Source of the DNA: an uncultured Ardenticatenia bacterium
Lineage (GTDB): Bacteria > Chloroflexota > Anaerolineae > 4572-78 > NAK82
Reading direction: 5' to 3'
Assembly: GCA_937127125.1 (NCBI GenBank)
Contig: CAKZLO010000035.1
Location: forward strand, 124,001 to 188,000
Length of the DNA stretch: 64,000 bases
Shown here one piece after another: positions 52,349 through 61,341 of the stretch; the stretch's first letter is position 1, and the number at the start of each line of letters is the position of its first letter. Under the pieces are notes generated by a model. The model saw only the letters and a list, made by a program, of their open reading frames with translations. It ran no database searches and was not told where the DNA came from. The translations under genes and the position numbers were made by a program.

Positions 52349-53890
52349 CTATACCCTTCCGGGACCACTGGCTCGGGGCTTTGTAGCGCGACCCTCGGAA
52401 TCCAATGACACCACACCTCGCTCAGAGGGATTACACGGCTCAACATGTTCACAGGGGAGTGCCACCGTGAACACTGTGCCCTTGCCAGAGCTCGTCTGCA
52501 GCGAAATCTCGCCACGATGAGCGCGCACAATACCAGCCACTATAGACAATCCCAGGCCAGTGCCCTGACCGGGTGGTTTTGTGGTGAAAAAAGGGTCGAA
52601 TATTTTATCTCTAACCGCTTCGGGAATGCCTATACCCGTGTCCGAGACGCTGAGCAAGACCCGTCGTCCGACAGGGTCGTGGCTGGTACGTATGACGATG
52701 GTTCCACCATTTGGCATCGCATCGCGGGCATTTGTCAGGAGATTGATCAAGAGCTGGGCCATTTGATTACGGTCACAGGGGAGTGTTGGTAAAGTCTCTG
52801 CCAGTTCCGTGACCACGTTGATATTATCCCAAGATTTCAACTGGTTTTCCACCAATAGAAGAGTATCCTTGACCACCTCATTGAGGTTGGTGGCCACCAA
52901 CTCGGTTGTAGCCGCATGGGCGTAAGTGCGCAGCGCGCGCACGATTTCTGCACAACGCCACCCGCTGCGATGAATGGTCACCAAACCCTTTTGAAGCCGT
53001 TCTCCATCCAGCGTACCACTTGTATGACGATCAAGTAGCGTCTGGCTCACACCTGTAATCACCTGCAACGGTGAGTTGATTTCATGTGCGATCCCGGCGG
53101 CCAAGGTACCCAAATCAGCGAGCTTTTGAGATGCCAGCATTTGCTCTTCCATCTGCTTCCGTTCCGTGATATCCCGCATCACATACACCAGACCGTCCAA
53201 ACTCTCCTTGACGTGGATCGGGTACACCGAAATGGCAAAGTATCCCCCTAACGAGGGTAATTCCACCTCGCACCCCGAGATCGTTGCTCCAATCTCACCC
53301 GTGTCCAGATCGCGCAATAGAACTTCTCGGATGGGGCGGCCCAGCACATCATTAAATGTGAGGCCTAACCGCTCCACGGTTGAGCGGTTACAACGCACTA
53401 TGCAGCCATTCAAGTCGGTAAGAACGATCAGATCCGAGACCGCATCAAAAGTAGCCTCCCATTCTTTCTTGGCACGGCTGATCAGGCGTTCCGTGCGCAT
53501 TGCGTTTAGCATGTAGTGCAATCGGTTGAGAAGAATCTGGACGTTTAGAGGCTTCGTCATGTAATCGGTGGCGCCCACCTCAAAGGCGTGCGCCACCGAT
53601 TGATAATCATCTAACACGCTGATCATAACGATGGGGATTTTGTCGCCATCAGGGAGCTGGCGTAGTCGTGCGCACGCGGCGAAGCCGTCCATCACTGGCA
53701 TCATCACATCGAGCAGTACCACATCTGGCTTCAGCTTCTCAAATGTCTCGACACACTGTGCCCCATTAGCCGCCTCTACTACCCTGTGACCTTGCTTCTC
53801 CAGCATTCGGCGCAATACCGAACGTAGATGCGGATCATCATCGGCGATCAGTATTAGATGGCTGGCCTCAAGGGCGCTCCGCCACGTCAC
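52349..53890 (-). CDS. REC-PAS-histidine kinase
   Basis: 513 residues. An N-terminal receiver (Asp61 in VVLLDVMMPVMDG) is followed by a PAS domain (about 145-245, ending VYVMRDITERKQ), a HisKA domain with phosphorylatable His269 (AAGIAHEINSPLQVI), and an HATPase domain with the N box LLINLLTNARDAMPNGG, G1 DTGIGIPEAV and G2 GTGLGLSIVAGI. No membrane segments, so it is soluble. GTG start at 53890 with GGGGGATGAG. The receiver may take phosphate from elsewhere and switch the kinase; the operon partner is the receiver-only regulator. Confidence 0.92.
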   Translation of the reverse strand: MTWRSALEASHLILIADDDPHLRSVLRRMLEKQGHRVVEAANGAQCVETFEKLKPDVVLLDVMMPVMDGFAACARLRQLPDGDKIPIVMISVLDDYQSVAHAFEVGATDYMTKPLNVQILLNRLHYMLNAMRTERLISRAKKEWEATFDAVSDLIVLTDLNGCIVRCNRSTVERLGLTFNDVLGRPIREVLLRDLDTGEIGATISGCEVELPSLGGYFAISVYPIHVKESLDGLVYVMRDITERKQMEEQMLASQKLADLGTLAAGIAHEINSPLQVITGVSQTLLDRHTSGTLDGERLQKGLVTIHRSGWRCAEIVRALRTYAHAATTELVATNLNEVVKDTLLLVENQLKSWDNINVVTELAETLPTLPCDRNQMAQLLINLLTNARDAMPNGGTIVIRTSHDPVGRRVLLSVSDTGIGIPEAVRDKIFDPFFTTKPPGQGTGLGLSIVAGIVRAHRGEISLQTSSGKGTVFTVALPCEHVEPCNPSERGVVSLDSEGRATKPRASGPGRV

Positions 53891-53973
53891 CTCATCCCCC
53901 TTTACACTTCGCCATCCTCAAGAGACCTTGAGCTGAGATGTCACGAATAATCCTTGGGGTCAACAGATCTCCC

Positions 53974-54390
53974 TCATTCTCCGATAATCTTGACTAGCAC
54001 CCGTTTCTTTCTGCGGCCATCAAATTCGCCGTAAAAAATTTGCTCCCATGGCCCGAAATCCAGACGCCCATTTGTGACTGCGACCACCACCTCACGACCC
54101 ATAATGCTGCGCTTCAGATGAGCATCAGCATTGTCCTCTCCGTTATTGTGGGCGTACTGCGAAGTCGGTTCATGCGGTGCCAGCTTCTCCAGCCACCGCG
54201 CCATATCTCTATGGAGGCCGTCTTCGTCGTCATTAATGAAGACACTCGCCGTTATATGCATCGCATTTACTAGGCACAGACCTTCTTTTATCCCACTTTT
54301 TGCAACGAGTGCCTCAACCTGAGGAGTGATGTTTACAAAACCTAACCGCTCAGGTACATTCATCCAAAGATATTCTGTAAACGACTTCAT
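53974..54390 (-). CDS. YjbQ-family protein (secondary thiamine-phosphate synthase-like)
   Basis: 138 residues of the UPF0047/YjbQ family. The segments [40 protein letters not shown] and [23 protein letters not shown] match. ATG 54390 has CGGAGGGATG; a longer start has no site. A secondary thiamine-phosphate synthase activity has been reported for the family, but the physiological role is not settled. It is divergent from the beta-CASP gene. Confidence 0.9.
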   Translation of the reverse strand: MKSFTEYLWMNVPERLGFVNITPQVEALVAKSGIKEGLCLVNAMHITASVFINDDEDGLHRDMARWLEKLAPHEPTSQYAHNNGEDNADAHLKRSIMGREVVVAVTNGRLDFGPWEQIFYGEFDGRRKKRVLVKIIGE

Positions 54391-54602
54391 ACATCCCTCC
54401 GCGAAATTGCAGACAATTCTACTATGAAGCCACGCCGTGTGCAAGCAGTTTGCGGATAGAGACTTGGAAGAGTTAGTCATGCAGTCCTTTTTCTGGGCAA
54501 ATCTTAGTGACTGAATGTTTCTTTGGCCTCACCAAAAAGGGTTTGCATTGGTGTGGGCTGGGGCGTAGAATGAGTATACGCGAGAATAGAGGGCAAATTG
54601 TA

Positions 54603-56015
54603 ATGAGGGTACAGTTTTGGGGTGCAACACGCTCCGTGACCGGTGCCATGTATATGCTCACTATTAATGGACGACACGTGCTGATTGACTGTGGCTTGAT
54701 GCAAGGCCGACGCAAGGAGGCTTTCGAGATCAATCGCAACCTACCCTTCCAGGCAGAGGACGTGGATGCGGTTCTTTTGACCCATGCCCATATTGACCAC
54801 AGCGGCAATCTACCCTCGTTGGTGCGTGCCGGCTTCCACGGTCATATTTACGCCACGTCCGCAACGCGTGACTTAGCTGCGGTTATGCTGGTCGACTCAG
54901 CGCACATCCAGGAACAAGATGTAGCCTACGTGAACAAGCGCCGCTTGCGACAGGGCAAGCGGCCCTTCGAGCCACTGTACACGCAGGCAGATGTGCTCTC
55001 AGTGCTGCCCCTCTTTCGGTCTGTCGAGTACAACCGTCCATTTGAAGTTCTCCCTGGGCTTGTGGCACAGTATATCGATGCTGGTCATATCTTGGGGTCA
55101 GCTTCCGTCGTCCTGGACATACAGGAAGATGGGCACCAGTTTCGGGTACTGTTCAGCGGAGATATCGGGCGCAAAGGGCTACCGATCCTCCGCGACCCAC
55201 AGACAGTTGGTCAAGTGGATTTTCTCGTAATGGAGAGCACCTATGGCGACCGTCTCCATGAGACTCCAGATCAGGCAAAGGAATCACTGCGTCAGGCCGC
55301 AGAGACAACGTATCGGCGCGGGGGCAAGTTGCTCATCCCATGCTTCGCAGTCGGACGCACCCAAGAGATCGTGTATCGTCTGAACCAGCTGTGGGAAGAA
55401 GGTGCATTGCCATACATGGATGTGTTTGTGGACAGCCCGTTGGCGGCGAACGCGACTGAAGTGTTTCGCATGCACCCAGAGTGTTTTGACGAGGAAATAC
55501 TCGAACTGATGCTACGCGAACCCGACCGCGACCCGTTCGGGTTCAGTCGCTTACGTTATGTGCGCAGTGTAGAGGCATCCAAAGAATTAAATACGCTCAC
55601 CCAACCAGCCATTATCATCAGCGCCTCAGGTATGTGCGAGGCAGGGCGCATTTTGCACCATCTCAAGAACAACATTGAAGACCCGCGTACTATGATACTG
55701 TTTGTCGGATTTCAGGCGGAGAACACGCTGGGACGCAAACTGTTAGATGGCCAGAACCCGGTGCCGATCCTGGGTGAGCACTTTCAAGTAAGAGCAGAAG
55801 TGCGCCGCGCCGACGGCTACAGTGCTCATGCGGATCAAACAGAGTTGCTAAGCTGGGCACAACAGGTACACCGAGCCAGCTCCATACGCACCATTTTCTT
55901 GGTACACGGCGAAGAGCCCAGCTGCCAAGCTTTGGCTCAAGTATTGAGCAAGGAGATGCAAGGGTTGCCTATCGAGATCCCTTATCGAGGGGATATGATC
56001 GAGCTAAAGTTGTGA
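54603..56015 (+). CDS. Beta-CASP metallo-beta-lactamase (RNA nuclease type)
   Basis: 470 residues; ATG 54603 with GAGGG. It has the metallo-beta-lactamase motif LTHAHIDHSGNLPSLV, motif 3 DAGHILGSAS, and SGDIGRKGLPIL with ESTYGDRLHE. The beta-CASP domain has the CPSF-like order with CFAVGRTQEIVYRLNQL, then IIISASGMCEAGRILHHLKNN, and the final motif GYSAHADQTELL. It resembles archaeal/bacterial CPSF73-like nucleases and should cleave RNA, using two zinc ions. It is a plain single-domain version with no KH domains. Confidence 0.93.
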   Translation: MRVQFWGATRSVTGAMYMLTINGRHVLIDCGLMQGRRKEAFEINRNLPFQAEDVDAVLLTHAHIDHSGNLPSLVRAGFHGHIYATSATRDLAAVMLVDSAHIQEQDVAYVNKRRLRQGKRPFEPLYTQADVLSVLPLFRSVEYNRPFEVLPGLVAQYIDAGHILGSASVVLDIQEDGHQFRVLFSGDIGRKGLPILRDPQTVGQVDFLVMESTYGDRLHETPDQAKESLRQAAETTYRRGGKLLIPCFAVGRTQEIVYRLNQLWEEGALPYMDVFVDSPLAANATEVFRMHPECFDEEILELMLREPDRDPFGFSRLRYVRSVEASKELNTLTQPAIIISASGMCEAGRILHHLKNNIEDPRTMILFVGFQAENTLGRKLLDGQNPVPILGEHFQVRAEVRRADGYSAHADQTELLSWAQQVHRASSIRTIFLVHGEEPSCQALAQVLSKEMQGLPIEIPYRGDMIELKL

Positions 56016-56101
56016 ACGTTTCGCTCAGCGACAAGCCGGGCTGGGATTGATGACCACCACAGCTATGAGCTACCAAGCAAGCTCTTTGTGCGATAAATGA
56101 T

Positions 56102-58282
56102 ATGACGACTCAGGTCATCTCTGATACTTACTACGATACGTTGGTGGAAGAGCTGGGCCAAGGCCGGTCGGAGGCAGATCACCAGCTGTTGCGTCGCGCG
56201 TTTAATGTGGCTCGGCAGGCGCATCACGGTCAGTTGCGCGCATCCGGCGAGCCATATATTACTCATTGTCTTGCTACAGCATTAATTTTGGCCGATCTAC
56301 ACATGGACACCGCCACACTAGCTGCTGCACTCCTGCATGACGTGATCGAAGATACCCCCTACACCCAAGCACAGTTGGAAGCAGAGTTTGGCAGCGAAAT
56401 TGCCCGGCTGGTGGATGGGGTCACTAAGCTGCGGCATATCGACCATCTTAGCGGCATGAGCGACCGCAACGTGCGTGAGGATGCACGAGCAGAAAGCCTG
56501 CGCAAAATGTTTCTTGCAATGGTGGATGACGTGCGCGTAGTGCTCATCAAGCTGGCCGACCGTTTGCATAACATGCGCACGTTGGGGTCGCTAGAAGAAG
56601 AGAAACGGGCGCAGATCGCGCGCGAGACACTGGAGATCTTTGCACCTCTCGCCAACCGCTTGGGCATTTGGCAGATAAAATCAGAACTGGAGGACCTAGC
56701 ATTCCGTTACCTCCATCCCGAAGAATATCGAGAGATTACCTCGATGCTAAATGAACGGGGAGCAGACCGCGACCGTTACATCGAGATGGTGATTGCACAA
56801 GTGCAAGAGGAACTGGAAAAAGCGGGTATCCAAGCAGAAGTTTCGGGACGTCCCAAGCACGTTTATGGCATCTACCGCAAGATGCAGCACAAGGGGGTTG
56901 ACTTTGATCAAATTTACGATGTGCGTGCGATACGTATCATCGTTCCATCTGTGCGTGACTGTTATGCCGCTTTGGGGGTAATTCACGGCAAATGGAGTCC
57001 CATCCCTGGCGAGTTCGACGACTACATCGCCACACCTAAAGACAACATGTATCGTTCGCTTCACACCGCCGTGATTGGTCCAGCAGGTAAGCCGCTGGAA
57101 GTGCAGATTCGCACCCACGAAATGCATTACACGGCGGAGTATGGCATTGCAGCACACTGGCGCTATAAGGAGAGCCACAAGCCCGACCCAGCATTTGACA
57201 ATAAGATCGCGTGGCTGCGTCAGCTGATCGAGTGGCGACAGGATCTGACTGATGCCCACGAGTTCGTCAACTCGTTGAAAACGGACGTTTTCCAAGACCA
57301 CGTATATGTTTTCTCACCCAAAGGGGATATTTTCGAACTTCCTGCCGGTTCGACACCAATCGATTTTGCCTACCATGTGCATACAGAGGTGGGCAACCGC
57401 TGCCGCGGAGCGCGAGTGAACGGCAAGCTGGTTGGCTTGGACTATCAGCTAAAAAGCGGTGATATGGTGGAGATCCTGACGGCTAAGCGCGGCGGTCCTA
57501 GCTTGGACTGGCTCAATCCGCACTTGGGGTATGTGAAGACCTCGCGTGCAATGAGCAAGATCCGCCAGTGGTTCAAGCGTCAGAATCGCGAACAGCATAT
57601 CGCTCAGGGTCGCGAAGTACTTGAACGTGAGCTCAAACGCCTCGGACTGAGCGAAATGCCCTTTGAGCAAATCGCTCGCAAGTTCAACTTGGAGAAGACC
57701 GAGGATTTGTTGGCAGCTATTGGGGCAGGTGATATTAACGCTCAGCAGATTGTCGGACGTGTTTTAGATCTTGCCAAGCCAACCCAGCTGGCTTTCGAGG
57801 TGCCCGCTGCAGCACCTCCTCCCGCGAGGAGGCCATCAACCGGCGTCCGTGTGCGTGGAGCACGTGGATTGATGACCCATCTGGCACATTGCTGCAACCC
57901 GGTGCCGGGTGATGCAATTGTGGGCTACGTAACGCGCGGTCGGGGCGTTACTATCCATCGGCGCGACTGCCTGAATATCCTTCGCATGAACGAGGGTGAG
58001 CGGCTGATTGAAGTCGATTGGGGCGACGAAGTGACCGACACCTATTCAGTGGTGATTCAGGTGCGCGCTTACGACCGGCCTGGACTCTTCCGCGACATTG
58101 CCGCAGTCATCGCGGAAGAGTCCATCAACATGAGTGCTGCCAACTTGGCCACGCAGCCCAAGACGAACATGGCAAAGATGACCCTGACGCTCCAGATAAG
58201 TGATGTTCATCAGCTGGCGCGCGTTCTGACTCGTATTGCGCGCCTGCCTAACGTGGTTGAGGCAGTACGCCAGACGCGTTAA
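56102..58282 (+). CDS. relA: Bifunctional (p)ppGpp synthetase/hydrolase (Rel)
   Basis: 726 residues, complete RSH protein. Hydrolase HD domain: His55 in YITHCLATALILADL and His79/Asp80 in LLHDVIEDT. Synthetase: IYDVRAIRIIV, DDYIATPKDNMYRSLHTAVIG, and VQIRTHEMHYTAEYGIAAHWRYK. TGS domain with FSPKGDIFELPAGSTPIDFAY, then the helical region, and a C-terminal ACT domain (VVIQVRAYDRPGLFRDIAAVI). Both catalytic sites look intact, so it can make and destroy the alarmone. It stands alone and is convergent with the PPIase gene. Confidence 0.95.
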   Translation: MTTQVISDTYYDTLVEELGQGRSEADHQLLRRAFNVARQAHHGQLRASGEPYITHCLATALILADLHMDTATLAAALLHDVIEDTPYTQAQLEAEFGSEIARLVDGVTKLRHIDHLSGMSDRNVREDARAESLRKMFLAMVDDVRVVLIKLADRLHNMRTLGSLEEEKRAQIARETLEIFAPLANRLGIWQIKSELEDLAFRYLHPEEYREITSMLNERGADRDRYIEMVIAQVQEELEKAGIQAEVSGRPKHVYGIYRKMQHKGVDFDQIYDVRAIRIIVPSVRDCYAALGVIHGKWSPIPGEFDDYIATPKDNMYRSLHTAVIGPAGKPLEVQIRTHEMHYTAEYGIAAHWRYKESHKPDPAFDNKIAWLRQLIEWRQDLTDAHEFVNSLKTDVFQDHVYVFSPKGDIFELPAGSTPIDFAYHVHTEVGNRCRGARVNGKLVGLDYQLKSGDMVEILTAKRGGPSLDWLNPHLGYVKTSRAMSKIRQWFKRQNREQHIAQGREVLERELKRLGLSEMPFEQIARKFNLEKTEDLLAAIGAGDINAQQIVGRVLDLAKPTQLAFEVPAAAPPPARRPSTGVRVRGARGLMTHLAHCCNPVPGDAIVGYVTRGRGVTIHRRDCLNILRMNEGERLIEVDWGDEVTDTYSVVIQVRAYDRPGLFRDIAAVIAEESINMSAANLATQPKTNMAKMTLTLQISDVHQLARVLTRIARLPNVVEAVRQTR

Positions 58283-58289
58283 ATTGGTG

Positions 58290-59582
58290 TCAGCTCTGTT
58301 CTAGTTTGGGATCAGGCGGCGCCATATTGGACTGCCAAAGGTCCCGCACGTTCTTCTTCGCTTCTTTCAGCCACGTCGAATATGCCTCGACCTGCTTGGC
58401 ATAGAGCTGGTTTTCATTGAGGGGATGGATGCCTCGCTCGTTCACCTTGATGATCTGCCAACCTGTGGTGGAGGTGATGGGCTGAGTGTAATAACGCCCA
58501 GACTCCAGAGAGAAGGCTATGTTCTCGATCTCAGGGTTATATCGCAGTGCCAGCTCCCCTTTCATAAACCAACCCAAGTCGCCACCCTTCTCAGCAGTAA
58601 ACGTGTTGGAGGAGACTTGCTGGGCCACCAGGGCAAAGTCTTCACCCTGTTCCAAACGTTGAAGCGCTAGCTTGGCCTGCTCTTCGCTACTCGCCTGGAT
58701 GTGGCTTACGTGCACTTGTTCTGCTTCTCTAGGTGTTTGTTCCGCAAACCACTCACGCAGTGCACTGACGAGTAACTGACCTTCCGTATAATAACGTAGG
58801 TCATCTCCTGAGATGCCTACCTGCTCATTTAGCACCTTGAGATAGCTAGCATATTCCTTGCTAAACTCTTCCTCCGTAATAATGTGACGTGTCGGCGTCG
58901 GTGCTGGCGTCACCTCTTCCGTTGGGGATACTGGAAGCGTCGCGGTAAGAACTGCTGTAGCGCTCAAGGCCAGAGTCGCTGTTGGCAATGGCGTCGGTGT
59001 AAAAAGTTGAGCCGTAGCGGTCTCTGCTACCGCTGTCTGTGCGATCGCTGTCGCCTGGTTAGGTGTTAAGTAACCCATCTGCTGAGCCAATCGCGCACGA
59101 ATCGCCTCAAGTATCTCTTCTTCAGTGACAGATACACCCACCTCTCTTGCTTTCTGGCGCGCCAACTCCTCTTCGACCATATCATCAACCACCTGTCGTG
59201 CCAAGCCAACGCGTTGTTGCCTTAGCTGACTACGTATTTGTTCCAGGTATTGTGCCAGGAAGTCACTCTCGGGGTTAGCGGCATCTAACGCAGCTAGCTG
59301 AGCATCAATCTGACGTTCCAGAGAGTCGAGCAGAAAGCGCTCATAACGCAAGCGCTTTTGATACTGATCCAGGCGAATAGCGACGTCGTTCACAATAGCA
59401 ACAGGGCGAGCAGGCTGAACGATCAAGATATCGTACAAGGCGATCAGCACAATCACAAAAACCAGGCCTGCAAGTGCGGCCAAGCCGATGTAGACTCGCT
59501 TCAGCTGCTGTCGCTGGCGCCCCTTGAGGGCGATCTGCTTCTTGGTCAGGCTCTTGTCGGCTCGCGCTTTTTGTTTCTTCAT
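58290..59582 (-). CDS. Parvulin-type peptidyl-prolyl isomerase, membrane-anchored
   Basis: 430 residues. A basic N-terminus and one membrane segment (VYIGLAALAGLVFVIVLIAL, about 30-49) anchor it outside the membrane. A SurA-N-like helical region follows, then a low-complexity Thr/Ala/Pro linker (about 195-225: TATAQLFTPTPLPTATLALS-type sequence), then the parvulin core (about 285-405) with VHVSHIQASSEEQAKLAL, FALVAQQVSSNTFTAEKGGD, LGWFMKGELAL and TTGWQIIKVNERG. It helps fold exported proteins. Its start at 59582 is 41 bases past the end of the ribosomal operon terminator. Confidence 0.9.
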   Translation of the reverse strand: MKKQKARADKSLTKKQIALKGRQRQQLKRVYIGLAALAGLVFVIVLIALYDILIVQPARPVAIVNDVAIRLDQYQKRLRYERFLLDSLERQIDAQLAALDAANPESDFLAQYLEQIRSQLRQQRVGLARQVVDDMVEEELARQKAREVGVSVTEEEILEAIRARLAQQMGYLTPNQATAIAQTAVAETATAQLFTPTPLPTATLALSATAVLTATLPVSPTEEVTPAPTPTRHIITEEEFSKEYASYLKVLNEQVGISGDDLRYYTEGQLLVSALREWFAEQTPREAEQVHVSHIQASSEEQAKLALQRLEQGEDFALVAQQVSSNTFTAEKGGDLGWFMKGELALRYNPEIENIAFSLESGRYYTQPITSTTGWQIIKVNERGIHPLNENQLYAKQVEAYSTWLKEAKKNVRDLWQSNMAPPDPKLEQS

Positions 59583-59623
59583 AGTGAGTTTTTTCCACCT
59601 GATTGCTTGAGGCTACAAAGACA

Positions 59624-59713
59624 AGAAAAAAACACAAAGACCGACGCCTCAAGCGGCCTGAAATAGAAACAGATGATCATGCGATCCATCTGCACTGGGT
59701 AGAGACGTCGGTC
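59624..59713 (-). terminator. Terminator of the rpsF-ssb-rpsR operon
   Basis: On the minus strand GACCGACG (59713-59706) pairs with CGTCGGTC (59646-59639), and the RNA continues TTTGTGTTTTTTTT. Inside the loop is a second hairpin, CAGAT(G)GATC-GCAT-GATCATCTG (59692-59670). It starts 67 bases after the rpsR stop and has the T-run missing at other hairpins in the window. Confidence 0.85.
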
Positions 59714-59779
59714 ACCTGATTTGTCGCAAGAGCTTTCCTCGTCGTATTCAGTTAACAGAAGAACGACACGATCAACCAG

Positions 59780-60157
59780 CTACTCGCCAGCACTCAGCTG
59801 ACCCGCGGTAAAAGGTAACAGGGCAAGGTGACGAGCGCGCTTAATCGCAACCGCCAAGCGACGTTGGTGCTTAGCGCAGGTGCCGGTCTTGCGTCCTGAC
59901 TTTATCTTACCGTAACTGTCTAAATATGCTTCCAGAGTCCTGACATCTTTGTAATCGATAACCTTCACCTTGTCTACGCAGAACGCACAAACCATGCGTC
60001 GAGGACGAAAGCCGGGTACACCGGGACGCGCCTCGGGAGCAGCGGCGCGCTGCTCGGCAACTTCCGGTGCCGCTATCTCCTCTACCTCGAGCTCATCGCC
60101 CTCCTCAATCAGCTGCCCTTCGCCTTCTTCTAATTCGTCAGTAAAATCATCAAACAT
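59780..60157 (-). CDS. rpsR: 30S ribosomal protein S18 with acidic N-terminal extension
   Basis: 125 residues from ATG 60157 (GGAG upstream). The S18 core starts near residue 53: [20 protein letters not shown], then [34 protein letters not shown], a Cys-containing (zinc-type) S18. Ahead of it lies about 50 residues rich in Glu and Asp ([21 protein letters not shown]). Ordinary S18 is 70-80 residues. Such tails occur in some phyla; its function is unknown. Third gene of the operon, binding with S6 to 16S rRNA. Confidence 0.94.
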   Translation of the reverse strand: MFDDFTDELEEGEGQLIEEGDELEVEEIAAPEVAEQRAAAPEARPGVPGFRPRRMVCAFCVDKVKVIDYKDVRTLEAYLDSYGKIKSGRKTGTCAKHQRRLAVAIKRARHLALLPFTAGQLSAGE

Positions 60158-60234
60158 GCGAATCTCCACTGCGCTTACTTTGGTAGCTTCATTTGAGCAC
60201 ACGTGCTACACGCTTCTCCATAGCGACCCACTGT

Positions 60235-60642
60235 CTAGAATGGTTCTTCCTCATCTAGCTTCGTCCCATGCCCATTATGCCTGTGCACCGGTTGATCCTC
60301 GTGTCCACCGCGGTTGCCCAAGATGATCATCTCGTTGGCCACCACTTCTGTACGGAAGTGACGCTGCCCATTGTCATCTTCCCAACCCCTTGTTTGCAGC
60401 CTGCCCTCTACGTACACCTGTTGCCCCTTAGTAAGGTACTGCTGGCAGATTTCCGCCAGCGGACCCCAGGTGACCACGTTGAACCACTCGGTTTCCTCAC
60501 GACGTTCACCGTCGGGGGCGATCCACGTGCGACTGGCAGCTAAACTAAAAGAGGTTACAGGCTTGCCCCCAGGCGTGTAACGCATCTCAGGATCACGACC
60601 CAGGTTGCCAATGATCATCACTTTGTTCAGTCCTCGTGACAT
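60235..60642 (-). CDS. ssb: Single-stranded DNA-binding protein
   Basis: 135 residues. OB fold: LNKVMIIGNLGRDPEMRYTP, then FSLAASRTWIAPDGERREETEWFNVVTWGPLAEI, QQVYVEGRLQTRGWEDDNGQRH. The acidic tail ends DEEEPF, the SSB protein-interaction tip, after a His/Gly-rich linker. ATG 60642 has GGGAGGAGAG. Lies between rpsF and rpsR as in many bacteria. Confidence 0.95.
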   Translation of the reverse strand: MSRGLNKVMIIGNLGRDPEMRYTPGGKPVTSFSLAASRTWIAPDGERREETEWFNVVTWGPLAEICQQYLTKGQQVYVEGRLQTRGWEDDNGQRHFRTEVVANEMIILGNRGGHEDQPVHRHNGHGTKLDEEEPF

Positions 60643-60725
60643 CTCTCTCCTCCCTAGACTCACGTGCCGAGCCGTTCTGAGCAAAACCTTTACCTACGGA
60701 GCGAGCCTTGCTCCGCACAATGCAC

Positions 60726-61013
60726 TTACGTCTCCCAATGGACTACGAGATGGCGTAGGACATTCTCGTCCAGCTTGAGCATGCGCTCTAGTGATTCCAC
60801 CCTGCGGGGATCAATCTGTGCCTGCAGGAAAACGTAGATTCCCTCACGCTGTTTACGAATGGGATAGGCGAGAGGTCGCTTGCCCCAGACATTGACCGAC
60901 GTCACGCTTCCACCATCAGTGTTGAAATATTGAGTTACTTTCTCTATAAGTCGCGTGACCTCAGCTTCATCGAGGGTGGGCTGAAGAACAATGCCTAGTT
61001 CGTAGTTGCGCAT
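60726..61013 (-). CDS. rpsF: 30S ribosomal protein S6
   Basis: 95 residues: RNYELGIVLQPTLDEAEVTRL, then VNVWGKRPLAYPIRKQREGIYVFLQ and MLKLDENVLRHLVVHWE, the full S6 pattern. AAAGGAGAC precedes the ATG. First gene of the operon; pairs with S18 on the ribosome platform. Confidence 0.95.
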   Translation of the reverse strand: MRNYELGIVLQPTLDEAEVTRLIEKVTQYFNTDGGSVTSVNVWGKRPLAYPIRKQREGIYVFLQAQIDPRRVESLERMLKLDENVLRHLVVHWET

Positions 61014-61034
61014 AAGACTGGTCTCCTTTCTCTG

Positions 61035-61115
61035 GGATTACCCCTAGTCCAACGCTAGGGGAAGAAAGTGAATGCGCACAAAAGCTAATTATAGCACAAA
61101 GTTTATAATGGTCAA
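61035..61115 (-). promoter_or_regulatory. rpsF promoter and leader hairpin
   Basis: Minus strand: TTGACC (61115-61110), 16 bases, TATAAT (61093-61088), start near 61081. The roughly 67-base leader has a perfect hairpin CCCCTAG-CGTTGGA-CTAGGGG (61061-61041) ahead of the AAAGGAG site. Leaders of rpsF are known sites for S6-S18 feedback in other bacteria; whether this hairpin is one is inference. Confidence 0.7.
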
Positions 61116-61341
61116 AAAACGACGCCGAAAGTTTAGGCCTCGGCAAGTGTCCCTAAAGTGGAGCCTCATAACACCAGATCACACACAATCCCAAGACCTG
61201 TATCTCAAACTCACATTTTAAGAGTCCAAGGTGCATGCTTCATTTGCTAGAGGTTGTCCAGACCATCGCCAATACATTGGCTTCTCCTACGAAGATACTC
61301 CTTGGTAAACACGTAGGGCCTGGAAGTCTTCGCGTCTCTGT
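61116..61341. other. Gap upstream of rpsF
   Basis: 226 bases past the rpsF promoter up to the end of the LysM gene. No gene, terminator or repeat recognised. With the leader it makes a 328-base stretch without coding. Confidence 0.3.

Noticed and set aside
56747-57301. 184-codon minus-strand frame inside rel
   Set aside because: Antisense shadow of the synthetase and TGS coding sequence, no family pattern.
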